DNA of 44,983 bases, taken from contig CAKZXA010000008.1 of NCBI GenBank assembly GCA_937922045.1, positions 1-44,983 on the forward strand, written 5' to 3'. The notes below the pieces were generated by a model, which saw nothing but the letters and a program-made list of their open reading frames with translations, had not been told where the DNA came from and made no database searches. The position numbers and the translations under genes were made by a program. Numbering within the stretch: position 1 is the first letter of the stretch; every line of letters begins with the position of its first letter. The stretch is from an uncultured Acidimicrobiales bacterium (GTDB lineage: Bacteria > Actinomycetota > Acidimicrobiia > Acidimicrobiales > SZUA-35). Positions 1-9,407 of this stretch are shown in pieces.

Positions 1-1950
1 GGGGGATCAATACCGGAGAACGGCGCCCCGGAGGCGTCAAGGTAATCGTCACCGTTGCTATCGGTTGGCGCTGCGGTAACGCTGGCGTTGTTGGTGTAGG
101 GACTCGTCACCAAATCAACCGGCAACGCAACCTCACACACAACCGACGCTCCCGGCGCAATCGGATCAGCCAACGCCGCACAAAGCGACGCGTCGATCAC
201 CACATCATCAGCCGCATCAGAAGGCGTACCGGCATCATCGGTGATCACCGCACCAGAGAGATACGTGCCACCGGTATTGGTCACAAGGTAGGTAAAGGAG
301 GTCATGCCCTCGGCGCCGACGAAGATGTCGCCATCCGTCGCGTCGCCCGCAGTCTTCACCAGAGCGATCCCCGGATACAGAGTGACCGCATCATCATCAT
401 CGGTGACATCATCAAACAAGGCCACACCACCAGCATCAACATAGGCAGCGCCGTCGGCATCCGTCGGCGAACCGACAACACCGGCACTGTTCAAATGTGT
501 GCTGTCGCCAACCTCGATGTCAGTCGAACACGTCACAGAATCACCAGGCCCAATCGGACCCGCCAACGCCACACACTCAACCGATGTCAACGTCACATCA
601 TCAGCCAAATCGGCTGGCGTGCCAGCATCATCGGTGATCACCGCATCCATCAGGTACGTGCCACCAGTATTCACAACCGTGTAGGTGAACAGCACCAGGC
701 CCGGCCCGGCCACAACAAAGGCATCACCATCACCAGCAGAACCCGCCGTCTTCACCAACGCAACCGCCGGCGGCAACACCACCATCGACGAATCATCATC
801 GACAGGGGGATCAATACCGGCAAAGGCGCTCCCAACCGCATCGGCTGGGGTGGCGGTCACGGCGGCCGTGTTGGTATAGGGGCTGTTTGTTAGATCCACC
901 GGCAAGTCCAACGTGCAGGTCACCGATGCGCCGGGCGCTATCGGCCCAGCCAGATCTGGGCATTCAGCTGCGCTCAGCGCCGCGTCATCGACCGCATCGG
1001 TTGGTGTGCCAGCATCGTCGATGATCAGCGCATCGGTGAGGTAGGTGCCACCGATATTGGTCACAACATAGGTGAAGGTCGTCGTTCCGGCAGCGCCGAC
1101 AAGAACCGTGTCATCGGTCGCAGTACCGGCAGTCTTCACGAGAGCGATGCTGGGGTAGAGCGTCAGAGCGTCGTCATCATCGGTGACATCGTCGAACAAC
1201 GCGACACCATCGCTATCGACGTACGGATCGCCGTTCTCGTCGGTCGGCGCTCCCGTCGTCGACGCTGTGTTCGTGTAGCTCGGTGTGTCGACGTAGATAT
1301 CGAGCGTGCAGGTGAGGGCGGCGTCAGGGGCGAGAGGACCGGCAAGGTCGGGGCACTCGGTTGCCGTCAACGTCACGTCATCAGCAGGATCGGTGACGGT
1401 GCCCGCATTGTCGACGATCGTGATGTCGCTGAGGTGGGTTCCACCGGTGTTGATGATGGCGAAGGTGAAGGTGACTGTGCCGTCACTGTTCATCACATAG
1501 ACGTCACCATCAGCCGCCGTCGCCGCTGTCTTGATGATGTCGATGGCGGGCGGCACCATCACCTGAGCATCATCGGCATCGGTCGGGTTGGTTAGGCCCG
1601 GGTACGGATCGCCGTTCACATCGATCGGCGTGCCCTGCGTAGAGGCGACGTTCAGGTAGGGACTGTCCTCGTTCTCGACGGGAAGGTCGAGGGTGCATAC
1701 AACCGAATCGGTTGGCGCAACGGGGCCAGCCAGGCCCGGGCATTCGACGGCGGTCAGCGTCACGTCGTCACCAAGGTCGATGGGTGTGCCGGCATCATCG
1801 GTGATGGTGATGTCGGACAGGTCGGTGCCACCGTCGTTTTTGACGGCGAAGGAAAAAGTGACCGTGCCAGCCGGGTCGTTGATGTAGAGCTCACCGTCGG
1901 CTGCTGTTCCTGCCGTCTTTGTGATCTCGATCGACGGGTCGGGCACGAGA
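1..1950 (-). repeat. Tandem ~130-residue DUF11/DUF7507-like repeats inside the surface protein
   Basis: Five units start near 1940, 1555, 1160, 780 and 380 (read leftwards). Each opens with a (S/A/G)I(A/E/D)(L/I)(V/I)K-T-A segment, has ITDDAGTP or a close variant in the middle, then ECP.LAGP.AP and a (S)PYTN-type end. Unit length is 382-398 bp. Units 2 and 4 share the ending GVALFDDVTDDDDA, whereas 1, 3 and 5 end differently. The array is therefore built from a two-domain block of about 780-800 bp and continues past the window edge. Confidence 0.8.
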
Positions 1951-4900
1951 GGCACCGGTACCCCAACTTCATCATCGTGGGTATCGGTGCCCGAATCGAG
2001 GCTCGGGTCTGGTTCTGGGTCGTCGGCATCGTCGCCCGACGTGTTGTCGTCGGGTTGTGAGTCGATGTCGGAGCCGTTGGTAGCGGAGCCGTCGTCGGTG
2101 ACCTCGGCGAAGTTGAAGGCCGGATCGAGCACCGAAGCGGCCGTGATCGTGTAGCTAAGGGTTAGGGTTTCGCTCTGCCCACTAGCGAGCGGCCCTACCG
2201 TCCAGACCGGATCGGCATAGGTGCCAGCTGAGGCTACCGCGCTTGCGTTGACCAGGGTCAGCCCGGTCGGCGTGTCGGTCACCTCAACATCGGGAGCGGG
2301 GTCAGGTCCGTTGTTGACCACGGTGAGACGGAAGTCCACCTCCTGGCCGAGGATGTATGGCCCAGCGGTGAGTAGCTCCTTGTCGAGTTCCACATCGAAC
2401 ACGGACAGTCGGTAGCCGAAGTCGGCATCGTCGACGTCTTCGACACCCGTGATGTTTCCTGTCAACGGATCAGCTTCCTGGCCAATCGTGACGATCGACG
2501 AACTATTGATGGCAGCCAATCCGTCGTCGGAATCGTAGGTTTGAATACCGACCGGGTCGATCACATCCACCCGATACGTTCCCGCGCCGAGATTGGCGAA
2601 CGCATAGTTGCCGTTGGCGTCAGTCGTCGTGGTGTAAGGATTCAAGGTGACACCCATCAAGGCCTCATACGTCGCGAGGTCAGCTTGGCTGACGACCGCT
2701 CCGGTTGCGGGATCGAGATAGAGCGGATCACCGGAGGCGTCGAAGATCTGCAGTATTTGGCCGACGATGGGAACGTCAGCACCGTTCACCAGACCGTCGT
2801 CGTCGTAGTCCCACCACACCAGGTCGCCGATGGTTCCGGCTACCGGGGTAACCGTAACGTCGTTGGAGATGACGTTCAACGAGATCTCGGAGATGCGTCC
2901 TCCAAACGAGTTGGTGTACACGTCGCCGATCGCCGGCGACGTGGCCCAGTCGACGATTTGGATCCCGTTGGCATCGGTGGTGTAGACGGGCTCGCCGCCA
3001 ACGTTGCCTGTAGGGTCGAGAGTGATCGAAACCGTCTTGCCTCCGTCGTTCGGTATCGTCGGCGCTTCGAAACGGATGGCGGTGATGTCTGTCGTTGCGA
3101 TCGGGCAGGAAGCGTCGACGACGAGCGGCGAACCCGAGGCGGCACAAGGCTGCCAGTTCGCTTCGTAGGTGCCAACAGCCACACCGTCGGGCAACACATT
3201 GCCGTTGTTGATGTAGTCCTGGTGGCAGAGATCACCGGGAACCGGCACGTAGCCGATTGGCTTGTTCGAGCTGGCGCACGGATCGATGTTGAGGGTGGAG
3301 GGGTCAACGTCGGTTACCCAAAAGGTTTCACCGTTGGAGAAGGCGATTTCGGTGAGCTCGTAGTAACCGTTGAAGTCGGTCTCGGGGTCGCGTTGGGATT
3401 GCTGCCCCCCGATGGTGGTCGAGGCGTCGCCGTTGAAGGGCAACACGTCGATGAACTCGCCGCCAGAGTAGCTTTCGCCACCCAGATTCTTGTAGGTGAG
3501 GTCGAACACAAACGGTTCGTCGACGTTGTAGACCTCTTGCGCCGTCTGCTTGAGCACGTCGAAGCCGAACTTGGGAAGAATCGTAAGTTTGTAGGTGGCA
3601 ACAACGTCATCGCCGACTCCATCGCCCGCATCGTTCACGCCGTCATCGTCGGTATCAGTGATCAGGAGATCGGCCGCGATGCCACTGGCCTGGAAGGTGA
3701 CGGTGTTCTTGAAGTTGCCACTCGTCAGCTCAGGATCGACCAGAACCTTGTAGCGGACCAATGGCATCTGCTCACCAGCGTCGATCGAAGCGAAGGTCCA
3801 AACGATCGGGTCCTGTGCTCCCGGCGTCGGACTGGACGTGAGCGTGACCGCCGGACCCGAAGCCAGGTAGGTGGCGTGATCCATCCACGTGGTGCCGCCG
3901 TCGACGCTGAACTGTTCCGAACCGGCGATGTAGGTAGTGCCGGCCGGGAGGTTATCGACGAGGCGAGCTGTCTCGGATCCGACCCAGAGACCAAACACAC
4001 TGGGCTGCAGATCGAAGGTCACGATGTCGCCACCCCGAACCACCTTGATGCCTGTCGGTGAGGTCGCCTTGGTCACCGTGATACCCGAGGGAACCAGGAT
4101 GTTGCGGTCGGCCGAGAAGAGGTTGTAGCTGAACGCCACGTTGTTCGGGTCTTGGACTTCAGTACCCGTGTTGTCCTGCCAGTCAGACCAATCATCACCG
4201 GACGAAGCGGTACGGCGAGCGTCAGCGTAGTTCGGGAGATAGTTCAGCGGACCGTAGCCGGTGGCATCGGACCTGACCTTCAGATCATACATTTGGGCGG
4301 CCATCACGTTGCCGTAGTCGGCAGCGCCGCTGAGCTCGGCCAGAACAAGATCTTCGTGGAGGTACTCGAACCGGATTTTCGTGACGCCGCTGGTTCCGTC
4401 AGCGGCCGCTGGCACCGCATCCGGATCCTCGTACCAATCGACGGGGGCGCCAGTGGCGGCGCCGGTTTCATCAACGACCGAACCGTCGGCGAGCTGGATG
4501 GCCACAAGACCATCGCCGGACACATCGTCTTCACAAACCGTGGTGTCGAGGTCGGCCAGGCTGCCCGTGCCGTTCGGCGTATCGGAGTAAAGACTTGTGG
4601 TGAAGGGTTCGACATCAAACATGTATGATTCGCCTGCACCACCACCCCAGATCCTGCCGGATGGGTTGTTCTTGGTTCCACCATTGACCCAGGTCGCGCT
4701 TACTCCTACATCGTAGAAGGCGACAGTATACGGTCCGGTCGGCTTTGCGTAGGTCGGGTACTTGTCCCATGCTGGCACGCCAGCAAACTCATACTGGGTG
4801 GTGTCGATCTTGTCGCAAACCTGCGATCGTGCGCCATCGATTCGTCGGTAGTCGTAGACCACCAACACAACGGGTAGCGTCTCACCTGCGGCGCGGAGCT

Positions 4901-6515
4901 GTTCGGCGATCTTCGGTGTATTCGGCGAGCCATCGGTAGTCCGTTGGAACGTCTTGCGGTACGACCAGATCCCGGGTGATGAAGCCACCAGGAGTCCGTT
5001 GGTGATGTTGTCGCTGTTCAAGGTCGATTGGGCCGTGCTGCCGATCCCTCCCGGCTCGGCTCCGACTCCGTAGTTATCGAGGTTGTTGCCAGAGGCATCT
5101 TCGGTCGACTGAGGTGAGAAGACCGTCGGTGTGTTCGTCGACGGATCAAAGGCTTCCGCCTCGTTGATGTAGAAAAACTGGCAGGCTCCAGAGCTACACG
5201 TCTGGTGGGTGTTGACGTCGGTCTGCGGAATCCAAACACCGACGCGAACGCTGAACAGGTTCGCATCTCCATCGGGGTCTCGCGTGTCGATGTTGTCGAG
5301 ATCGATGACGACGTTCGGGTCGTCGAAGGTGTCTGGGATGAGCGTTGGCCCGGTCCAGTCGATCGGATAGTCGGTCTGGCTGCAGGCAACGACGGCACCG
5401 TCCCCGTTATCTCCATTCAGCGAGCACGCGCTGTAGGTCGGATCCCAGTCGTAGAGTTTCGCTCCCGATGACAAGGGTGCATCGTTGGCCGTGCTGTCAT
5501 CGGTGAAGATGTCGATGAGGTCGAAGTCGGCGTCGAACAGGAAGCCGTCACCGTCGGTGTCAGCCGCCTCATCCGGCGAGTCGGCGATCATCGAACCGTG
5601 CTCATACGTGGCGATGATGTCGAACTCGGCGAGATAGCCGATCTCTCCCGACGGGCCGGGCTTCTCGTCGAGTTCTGGCCAGATCGGATTTCCGTCGGCG
5701 TCCAACGCAAAGCCGACCATCTCCTTCACAAGGTTCACCCGGAAGTCGGCAGTCACAAGCGCTTCGGCCGGCCCGTCGGCGCTTGGCGCCGAGGCGCCAT
5801 TATTGCCGGTGGCAGCCGAATCAGAGATGCCGGTAGCGGTGACGCTCGCGCCCACGATCGAGTCGTTGAGCGTTGCCGTTGTTCCGTCGGTCGACGAGCC
5901 CAAGACCTTGGCCGCGGGGAAGAACACCTTGTTGGTTCCTTCCCGCGCGAAACCCATATTGCAGAACAGCGTCTCGTTGAAGCCGTCGCCATCGAGATCC
6001 TGAAGAATCGAGATGGGGGTCACGAGGATCGGATCGGTCTCACAGCCCGACGGGACCTCGATCCACTCCTGATGAACTGTTCCGGTCGGATCAGGTAGCT
6101 GGGTTGTCGCGTTGTATGGATCGATCGTGACCGTCGCTGTCAGGTGGTCGACGTCGGAGTCGTTGTTCGACACCTCGATCTTGTAGGTGACCGAGTCACC
6201 CAGGCGGACCACATCGTTGTCAGAACAAGTGTCCTTGCCATCGAAACTGGGGCCGCTATTGCCATCGTCCACGGGGGACCCGTCACTGAAACTTCGATTG
6301 GAATCAAAGGTTGTGCCGTCGAGACAATCGTCGTCGCCGCCGCTTGTGTCAAAGGGCTCGGAGCCTGTCTTATTCAGCTCAATCGATACATCCGTGACGG
6401 GCACGGCGGCCGAGGCTGGCTCGGAGAACGTTAGCAACGATGCCAGCACGACAACGACAACGCCGATCCTCCGGCCTGATCTCCATACCCGGTCAATTCT
6501 CCACGCGCCTAGCAT
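1..6515 (-). CDS. Giant secreted repeat protein (SdrD-B / DUF11-like), 3' end beyond window
   Basis: One uninterrupted minus-strand frame runs from an ATG at 6515 to the left edge (about 2171 residues visible, C-terminus missing). The ATG has a good ribosome site, GAGGAGAACG, 3-12 nt upstream. Residues 1-35 form a signal peptide (Arg-rich start, hydrophobic VVVVLASLLTF, cleavage after ASA). About 1200 residues of Asp/Gly/Ser/Thr-rich beta-type sequence follow. An SdrD-B-like domain lies near residues 1219-1340 (GTIGDLVWWDYDDDG, ending NGNYAFANLGAGTYRV). A DUF11-like domain lies near 1370-1465 (VNNGPDPAPDVEVTDT). An acidic linker leads to at least five ~130-residue repeats. Family knowledge: such proteins are exported surface or matrix adhesins; the acidic loops probably bind calcium. 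Any LPXTG or other anchor would lie outside the window. The domain type is fairly sure; ligand and role are unknown. Confidence 0.85.
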   Translation of the reverse strand, partial: MLGAWRIDRVWRSGRRIGVVVVVLASLLTFSEPASAAVPVTDVSIELNKTGSEPFDTSGGDDDCLDGTTFDSNRSFSDGSPVDDGNSGPSFDGKDTCSDNDVVRLGDSVTYKIEVSNNDSDVDHLTATVTIDPYNATTQLPDPTGTVHQEWIEVPSGCETDPILVTPISILQDLDGDGFNETLFCNMGFAREGTNKVFFPAAKVLGSSTDGTTATLNDSIVGASVTATGISDSAATGNNGASAPSADGPAEALVTADFRVNLVKEMVGFALDADGNPIWPELDEKPGPSGEIGYLAEFDIIATYEHGSMIADSPDEAADTDGDGFLFDADFDLIDIFTDDSTANDAPLSSGAKLYDWDPTYSACSLNGDNGDGAVVACSQTDYPIDWTGPTLIPDTFDDPNVVIDLDNIDTRDPDGDANLFSVRVGVWIPQTDVNTHQTCSSGACQFFYINEAEAFDPSTNTPTVFSPQSTEDASGNNLDNYGVGAEPGGIGSTAQSTLNSDNITNGLLVASSPGIWSYRKTFQRTTDGSPNTPKIAEQLRAAGETLPVVLVVYDYRRIDGARSQVCDKIDTTQYEFAGVPAWDKYPTYAKPTGPYTVAFYDVGVSATWVNGGTKNNPSGRIWGGGAGESYMFDVEPFTTSLYSDTPNGTGSLADLDTTVCEDDVSGDGLVAIQLADGSVVDETGAATGAPVDWYEDPDAVPAAADGTSGVTKIRFEYLHEDLVLAELSGAADYGNVMAAQMYDLKVRSDATGYGPLNYLPNYADARRTASSGDDWSDWQDNTGTEVQDPNNVAFSYNLFSADRNILVPSGITVTKATSPTGIKVVRGGDIVTFDLQPSVFGLWVGSETARLVDNLPAGTTYIAGSEQFSVDGGTTWMDHATYLASGPAVTLTSSPTPGAQDPIVWTFASIDAGEQMPLVRYKVLVDPELTSGNFKNTVTFQASGIAADLLITDTDDDGVNDAGDGVGDDVVATYKLTILPKFGFDVLKQTAQEVYNVDEPFVFDLTYKNLGGESYSGGEFIDVLPFNGDASTTIGGQQSQRDPETDFNGYYELTEIAFSNGETFWVTDVDPSTLNIDPCASSNKPIGYVPVPGDLCHQDYINNGNVLPDGVAVGTYEANWQPCAASGSPLVVDASCPIATTDITAIRFEAPTIPNDGGKTVSITLDPTGNVGGEPVYTTDANGIQIVDWATSPAIGDVYTNSFGGRISEISLNVISNDVTVTPVAGTIGDLVWWDYDDDGLVNGADVPIVGQILQIFDASGDPLYLDPATGAVVSQADLATYEALMGVTLNPYTTTTDANGNYAFANLGAGTYRVDVIDPVGIQTYDSDDGLAAINSSSIVTIGQEADPLTGNITGVEDVDDADFGYRLSVFDVELDKELLTAGPYILGQEVDFRLTVVNNGPDPAPDVEVTDTPTGLTLVNASAVASAGTYADPVWTVGPLASGQSETLTLSYTITAASVLDPAFNFAEVTDDGSATNGSDIDSQPDDNTSGDDADDPEPDPSLDSGTDTHDDEVGVPVPLVPDPSIEITKTAGTAADGELYINDPAGTVTFSFAVKNDGGTDLSDITITDDAGTPIDLGDDVTLTAVECPGLAGPVAPTDSVVCTLDLPVENEDSPYLNVASTQGTPIDVNGDPYPGLTNPTDADDAQVMVPPAIDIIKTAATAADGDVYVMNSDGTVTFTFAIINTGGTHLSDITIVDNAGTVTDPADDVTLTATECPDLAGPLAPDAALTCTLDIYVDTPSYTNTASTTGAPTDENGDPYVDSDGVALFDDVTDDDDALTLYPSIALVKTAGTATDDTVLVGAAGTTTFTYVVTNIGGTYLTDALIIDDAGTPTDAVDDAALSAAECPDLAGPIAPGASVTCTLDLPVDLTNSPYTNTAAVTATPADAVGSAFAGIDPPVDDDSSMVVLPPAVALVKTAGSAGDGDAFVVAGPGLVLFTYTVVNTGGTYLMDAVITDDAGTPADLADDVTLTSVECVALAGPIGPGDSVTCSTDIEVGDSTHLNSAGVVGSPTDADGAAYVDAGGVALFDDVTDDDDAVTLYPGIALVKTAGDATDGDIFVGAEGMTSFTYLVTNTGGTYLSGAVITDDAGTPSDAADDVVIDASLCAALADPIAPGASVVCEVALPVDLVTSPYTNNASVTAAPTDSNGDDYLDASGAPFSGIDP

Positions 6516-6576
6516 CAAACGTTCTCCTCGACCCATTGCGATGACCCCCGTATCTGAACTCAATCGGTTCGACGTT

Positions 6577-6605
6577 GAAACTGTTAAGAGTTTCTGCCCT
6601 GTCAA
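6577..6605 (-). promoter_or_regulatory. Candidate promoter with overlapping palindromic operator upstream of the surface protein
   Basis: On the minus strand a perfect TTGACA (6605-6600) is followed at 17 nt by AGTTTC, a poor -10. The spacer and -10 position are covered by a perfect inverted repeat GAAACT-N6-AGTTTC (6577-6594). The pair lies 60-90 bp upstream of the ATG at 6515. The TTGACA and palindrome are seen directly; regulation is inferred. Confidence 0.35.
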
Positions 6606-6772
6606 CGCTTCCGGGTTCATGGTCGGTCCACCGCACGGCCACCGAACAAGCGCCTCGCGACGGGCCGCAAGGCACACATCACGGCGAAAGGTTGGCGAGC
6701 CGCCACCTCCCGGAGCCAGGAGTGCAGATAGTTTCGATTTACCGATGAACGCCCTTGTCGTACACTCCGACT

Positions 6773-6904
6773 ATGTCCACCAATCTTTCGATGCTGATCG
6801 ACGGTGACTGGGTTGGTGCTAGCAACGGCGCCACGTTCCCGAGCGTTGACCTGGCCACTGGCAGAGCGTGGGCGCTGGTTCCAGAAGCTTTCGTCCCGCG
6901 CTAG
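6773..6904 (+). pseudogene. Aldehyde dehydrogenase N-terminal remnant
   Basis: The frame encodes 43 residues and then TAG. It reads like the first ~35 residues of an aldehyde dehydrogenase: LIDGDWVGASNGATFPSVD, then LATGRAWALVPEA, matching the usual (I/L)xGxWV...G..F...(D/N)PATG opening. The rest of the ~480-residue enzyme is absent, and the next gene starts 34 bp later. A deletion that removed the body of the gene is the simplest reading. A short expressed peptide cannot be excluded. Confidence 0.6.
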
Positions 6905-6937
6905 CGCCTAGGTTTGTCAACACCGGAGATCCCAACG

Positions 6938-7972
6938 ATGAAGATGCACCTCGCTGTCAATATGGAGCGAATCTCGCCCGACACCGACATGGTCGCGGTG
7001 CGAGATCACACGCTGGCCATGGTGAAGACGGCCGACGAGGCTGGCTTCGACGTGGTGTGGGCGGCCGAACACCATGCCATCGAGATGACGATCGCCCCCA
7101 ACCCGTTTCAGATCCTCACCTGGTGGGCCGATCACACCAGCAACATCCGGCTCGGCTGTGGGGTGGCTAACACGGCCTACTGGCATCCGATCAACCTGGC
7201 TGGCGAAGCCGCCATGACCGACCTCCTCTCCGACGGTCGTTTGGAGATGGGCGTGGGGTCGGGGGCCTATCAACGCGAATTCGATCGCATGAAGCCCGGG
7301 CTCCAACAACCCGACAGCTACCGCTACATGAACGAGATGCTCCCCCTGCTCCGCGAGCTCTGGCAGGGCGACGTTGAACACGACGGGGAGTTCTGGCAGT
7401 TTCCAACCGCCACCTCCTGCCCGAAACCGGTTCAAGATGATGTGCCCATGTGGGTGGCGGCCCGGTCCCCCATCACCTTTGAGTATGGCGTAGCCAACGA
7501 CTGCAACGTCTTGAGTTGGCCGCTCACCATGCCTTTCTCCGAAGTGCAGGAGTACCGTCATCGGCTCGACAACGCCATCGCCGCCAACGGGGGTCGATTC
7601 GACGGCCGCTGGGCCGTGATGCGTCACGCCGCCGTGTACGACAACGACGCCGACCGGCAGGCCACCATCGAATCGGTACGCCATATTCTCGGCCTCTTCG
7701 GCAATCTGATGTTGAAGAAGGGTGACGTGGTCAATGGTTTCCCCGAGCACATCCCACCCGAAGAACTCGAAGGCAACTTCCGCTACGACCCCACCATGCT
7801 GGAGGAGAACCTTATCTTCGGTTCACCCGACGAGGTCGTGACCAAACTCAAGGCCTACGAAGCGCTCGGCATTGATGCCTTTATCTATTATGCGTCGATG
7901 GGCCTCGACCCGGCGGTCCAGCTACGGTCGCTCCAGCTCTTCATCGACCGTGTCATGCCTGAATTCGGCTAG
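6938..7972 (+). CDS. LLM-class flavin-dependent oxidoreductase
   Basis: 344 residues from the ATG at 6938 (GGAG 9 nt upstream). A TTG at 6914 is in frame but less likely. The sequence has the bacterial luciferase-like TIM-barrel pattern: MKMHLAVNMERIS, early acidic/aromatic segment GFDVVWAAEHH, RLGCGVANT, DLLSDGRLEMGVGSGAY, EFWQFP, and VPMWVAARSP. The family uses FMN or F420 to oxidise small organic substrates. It is the first gene of an operon: the next gene begins 10 bp downstream, followed by a hydrolase and a ThDP enzyme. This context suggests a monooxygenase or dehydrogenase step in catabolism of a small carbonyl, amide or sulfonate compound. The substrate cannot be read from sequence. 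Confidence 0.85.
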   Translation: MKMHLAVNMERISPDTDMVAVRDHTLAMVKTADEAGFDVVWAAEHHAIEMTIAPNPFQILTWWADHTSNIRLGCGVANTAYWHPINLAGEAAMTDLLSDGRLEMGVGSGAYQREFDRMKPGLQQPDSYRYMNEMLPLLRELWQGDVEHDGEFWQFPTATSCPKPVQDDVPMWVAARSPITFEYGVANDCNVLSWPLTMPFSEVQEYRHRLDNAIAANGGRFDGRWAVMRHAAVYDNDADRQATIESVRHILGLFGNLMLKKGDVVNGFPEHIPPEELEGNFRYDPTMLEENLIFGSPDEVVTKLKAYEALGIDAFIYYASMGLDPAVQLRSLQLFIDRVMPEFG

Positions 7973-7981
7973 GAGATCCTC

Positions 7982-8578
7982 ATGCCTGCAACGATCCGAC
8001 GCACGCTTGTCCACGTCCAGCGAACCTATGAGGAGGGCGGCAAGCCGGTCGACGATCCGACCTTGCTGGTGGCCGCCCTCGCCATCATCGTCAACCCCTG
8101 GTTTGGTCAAGGCTTTGTCGACGACCTACGCCCACAGATCCGCGACCACGCTCCCGGGCTGGGCAAGGTACTCACCGAGATGATCCTGGAGGTAACCGGC
8201 GATGAGCTCGAAGGCTACGGCAAGGCATCGGTGGTGGGCATGGGAGGCGAGATCGAACACGCCCAGGCCATGACCCATACCCTTTTCTTCGGCAACCAAT
8301 ACCGAGACGCGGTGCAGGCTAAGAGCTACCTCGCCTTCACCAACACTCGTGGTGCGGCGGGCACGCCACTCATGATCCCGCTCATGGACAAGGACGACGG
8401 CGGCCGCCGATCCCACTACCAAACCATCCACATGAACGTTCCCGACGCCCCGGCCGAGGACGAGATCATCATCGCCTTGGGCGCTTCGGTCGGTGGGCAT
8501 CCCCATCACCGGATCGGCAACCGTTACCTCGACTTGGAAGAGATGGGCGGCGACGTCGACAACCCAGCCGGTATCTGA
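7982..8578 (+). CDS. AA_synth (DUF1185) family protein
   Basis: 198 residues. The protein fits the 'amino acid synthesis' family (Pfam AA_synth, DUF1185): start MPATIRRTLVHVQRTYEEGG, VNPWFGQGFVDDL, GKASVVGMGGEIEHAQAM, then HMNVPDAPAEDEIIIALG and SVGGHPHHRIG. Despite the family name, its biochemistry is not established. It is often found next to LLM oxidoreductases and hydrolases, as here. It lies 10 bp after the LLM gene and its TGA is followed after 1 nt by the next ATG, so translational coupling is likely. Family assignment is firm; function is open. Confidence 0.85.
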   Translation: MPATIRRTLVHVQRTYEEGGKPVDDPTLLVAALAIIVNPWFGQGFVDDLRPQIRDHAPGLGKVLTEMILEVTGDELEGYGKASVVGMGGEIEHAQAMTHTLFFGNQYRDAVQAKSYLAFTNTRGAAGTPLMIPLMDKDDGGRRSHYQTIHMNVPDAPAEDEIIIALGASVGGHPHHRIGNRYLDLEEMGGDVDNPAGI

Positions 8579-8579
8579 C

Positions 8580-9407
8580 ATGGGCTCGGGGGTAGTGACG
8601 GAGTCGGGACGAACGTCTGATGGTACGGCCTACGAGGTTACTGGGCCGGCTGAGGGCCCGACGGTCGCGCTGATCCATGGGCTCGGGTTGTGCCGCCGCC
8701 TGTGGAGCGACCATCTCAGGCTCTACGCCGATCGCTACCGCACCATCACCTACGATCTGTATGGCCACGGCGAAAGCGCCCCCGTGCCAACTGAACTCCA
8801 GCCAGCGTCACTCACCACCTACGCCACCCAGCTCGTCGGGCTCCTCGACGAGCTGGCGGTGGCCCAAGCCCATCTGGTTGGCTTCTCCATCGGCGGCATG
8901 ATCAATCGCCGCTTCGCTCTCGATCAACCAGACAGAGCGGCCTCACTCGTGATCATGTCCTCGCCACACGACCGGGGAGCAGAAGGTCAGGCCGCGGTCG
9001 AGGCCCGAGCCGCCGCGGTTCGAGACAAGGGCGCCTTGGCCACCATGGACGCGGCCTTGATCCGCTGGTTCACCCCCGGTCACGTGACCGCTCATCCCAG
9101 CCATGAGGAGCTCGTGCGGACCTGGCGAGTTGGCGCCGATGCCGAGAGCTACGCCCAGGCCACCTGGGTTTTGGCCAACGGGGTACGAGAACTGATCAAC
9201 CCTGATCCACCCATCACCCACCAGGCTCTCGTGCTCACCGGCGAGAACGACACCGGCAGCACCCCGGCCATGAGCCACGCAATCGCAGCTGAGATCCAGG
9301 GTGCCGAAACCGTGATCGTGCCCCGCTATCAACATCTGGGTCTGATGGAAGAGCCGAACGCCTTCACCGAACCCGTCCTCGGCTTTCTCAAAAGGATTCA
9401 ATCATGA
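8580..9407 (+). CDS. Alpha/beta-fold hydrolase
   Basis: 275 residues from the ATG at 8580, which sits 1 nt after the previous stop. Canonical features: oxyanion/strand motif LIHGLGLCRRLW, YDLYGHGES, nucleophile elbow GFSIGG (Ser near residue 102), LVLTGENDTGSTPAM around the acid, and a late His in YQHLG (near 251). This resembles 3-oxoadipate enol-lactonase-like esterases and carbon-carbon hydrolases. It overlaps the ThDP gene start by 4 nt (ATGA), so it is within an operon. The substrate is unknown; an ester, lactone or vinylogous acid made by the upstream LLM enzyme is a reasonable inference. Confidence 0.88.
   Translation: MGSGVVTESGRTSDGTAYEVTGPAEGPTVALIHGLGLCRRLWSDHLRLYADRYRTITYDLYGHGESAPVPTELQPASLTTYATQLVGLLDELAVAQAHLVGFSIGGMINRRFALDQPDRAASLVIMSSPHDRGAEGQAAVEARAAAVRDKGALATMDAALIRWFTPGHVTAHPSHEELVRTWRVGADAESYAQATWVLANGVRELINPDPPITHQALVLTGENDTGSTPAMSHAIAAEIQGAETVIVPRYQHLGLMEEPNAFTEPVLGFLKRIQS

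Noticed and set aside
2541-4061. 506-codon plus-strand open frame inside the giant minus-strand gene
   Set aside because: The opposite strand encodes a continuous secreted repeat protein with signal peptide and known domains; the plus frame is its shadow with no recognisable motif.
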